This document shows positions 21,346-21,902 of a stretch of DNA of 21,902 nt, in pieces. Numbering within the stretch: the first letter of the stretch is position 1; every line of letters begins with the position of its first letter. The stretch is taken from contig JAAZNH010000313.1 of NCBI GenBank assembly GCA_012798365.1, positions 1 to 21,902 on the forward strand, read 5' to 3'. The DNA is from Methanomicrobiales archaeon (GTDB taxonomy: Archaea; Halobacteriota; Methanomicrobia; Methanomicrobiales; Methanospirillaceae). The position numbers and the translations under genes were made by a program. The notes below the pieces were generated by a model that worked only from the letters and a program-made list of their open reading frames with translations, was not told where the DNA came from and made no database searches.

Positions 21346-21902
21346 TTACTGTCCCCCCTTGGCCATGAGTTCGTCAACACGCTTGTTGATCTTGGTTAAG
21401 AGTTCCTCGTCCGTGAGCATGCCCTCGGGCGGCTCAACGACCTTGCGGGTCTCGATCGGGACGTTGTCCATACGATAGGCGCAGCCGCCGGTCTCGACAC
21501 CGACCATGGCAACCGGGATGTGGAGATCGGAGATCTCGGTCGTGCAGTTGATGTGCGGGTCGATGGTGACGGTGGGCTTCCTTGAGGAGCTGATCATTGC
21601 ATCCACAGGGAAGTGTGCACCGGGATCGGTTGCAATATAGAAGCAGGCTTCAACTTCGCTGCGGTTGAGGAGGTCGACAGAGGTCGTCTCACCGGTCTGG
21701 TGGCGTGCCTGGTCTCTCCTCGAGAGGTCGACTGCGTACGGGAACCCGTACTGCCAGCCAAGTACCTGGCCGGAACCGGTGACGTTCCAGTGACCTCTCA
21801 TGGCCATGATCGCGCACTTTGTGAAGTCGTTGAGGTCACGGGTCAGGTTGATGGCGATATCGATGTTGTGGTTCCTGCCCATGGTGTGGGTAAGGCCCAT
21901 AC
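21346..21902 (-). CDS. fwdB: Formylmethanofuran dehydrogenase subunit B (copy 2), C-terminal part
   Basis: The frame is open to the right edge, so the N-terminal part with the [4Fe-4S] and Cys/Sec metal-ligand motifs lies outside the window. The visible ~185 residues align with the end of copy 1: THTMGRNHNIDIAINLTRDL, AIMAMRGHWNVTGSGQV, TDPGAHFPVDAM, ISDLHIPVAMVG and YRMDNVPIETR. It ends shorter than copy 1, with KRVDELMAKGGQ. Whether this isoform is the tungsten, molybdenum or selenocysteine type cannot be decided from the part seen. Confidence 0.93.
   Translation of the reverse strand, partial: MGLTHTMGRNHNIDIAINLTRDLNDFTKCAIMAMRGHWNVTGSGQVLGWQYGFPYAVDLSRRDQARHQTGETTSVDLLNRSEVEACFYIATDPGAHFPVDAMISSSRKPTVTIDPHINCTTEISDLHIPVAMVGVETGGCAYRMDNVPIETRKVVEPPEGMLTDEELLTKINKRVDELMAKGGQ

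Overview
The window looks like a chromosomal segment of a hydrogenotrophic, formate-using methanogenic archaeon, most likely a Methanomicrobiales (Methanoregula/Methanospirillum-like). The reasons are two formylmethanofuran dehydrogenase (Fwd/Fmd) operons, an F420-type formate dehydrogenase beta subunit, and archaeal Shine-Dalgarno signals of the GAGGTGA/GTGAT type. The order is inferred from gene content only; no search was run.

Layout. 2-607 (+) is the 3' end of fdhB. 750-2660 (-) is a MoeA-type molybdopterin protein fused to a periplasmic-binding-protein-like domain. 2834-3589 (-) is a SagB/nitroreductase-type flavoprotein. After a spacer with tandem hairpins and a terminator, 3802-8416 (-) is a compact Fwd/Fmd operon transcribed ferredoxin-D-B-A-C. 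An AT-rich divergent promoter region (8426-8745) separates it from a redox/sulfur island. A second, shorter Fwd/Fmd operon runs on the minus strand from the right edge (B, partial)-A-C and ends with a rubredoxin (18536-21902).

The middle (8746-15068) is the most unusual part. It holds an OsmC-like protein, a C_GCAxxG_C_C-type redox protein, a 119-aa unknown, a divergent TusA-like protein, a 414-aa protein that reads as three DsrE/DsrF-like domains in one chain, a TusA protein with a CPYC motif, two half-size YeeE/YedE membrane proteins, a coiled-coil protein, a small sulfite-reductase-like siroheme/ferredoxin protein and a KTSC-domain protein. Together these look like a sulfur (or selenium) uptake and persulfide-relay system. 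A second group on the plus strand (15353-18202) holds a class V aminotransferase/cysteine-desulfurase-like enzyme, an unknown 127-aa protein, a SAM methyltransferase and a DUF5714-type Cys-rich gene broken by a one-base frameshift.

How the parts may work together (inference): Fdh and Fwd/Fmd supply and fix electrons and CO2 in the first step of methanogenesis. Both use a bis-pterin Mo/W centre, which fits a nearby MoeA-like protein. The sulfur island could import thiosulfate or sulfide-level sulfur and pass it as persulfide to cofactor, Fe-S or tRNA sulfuration. Three intergenic spacers carry a family of short hairpins built on a GAAGAA...TTCTTC frame with compensatory changes in the stems; these look like a dispersed structured repeat.
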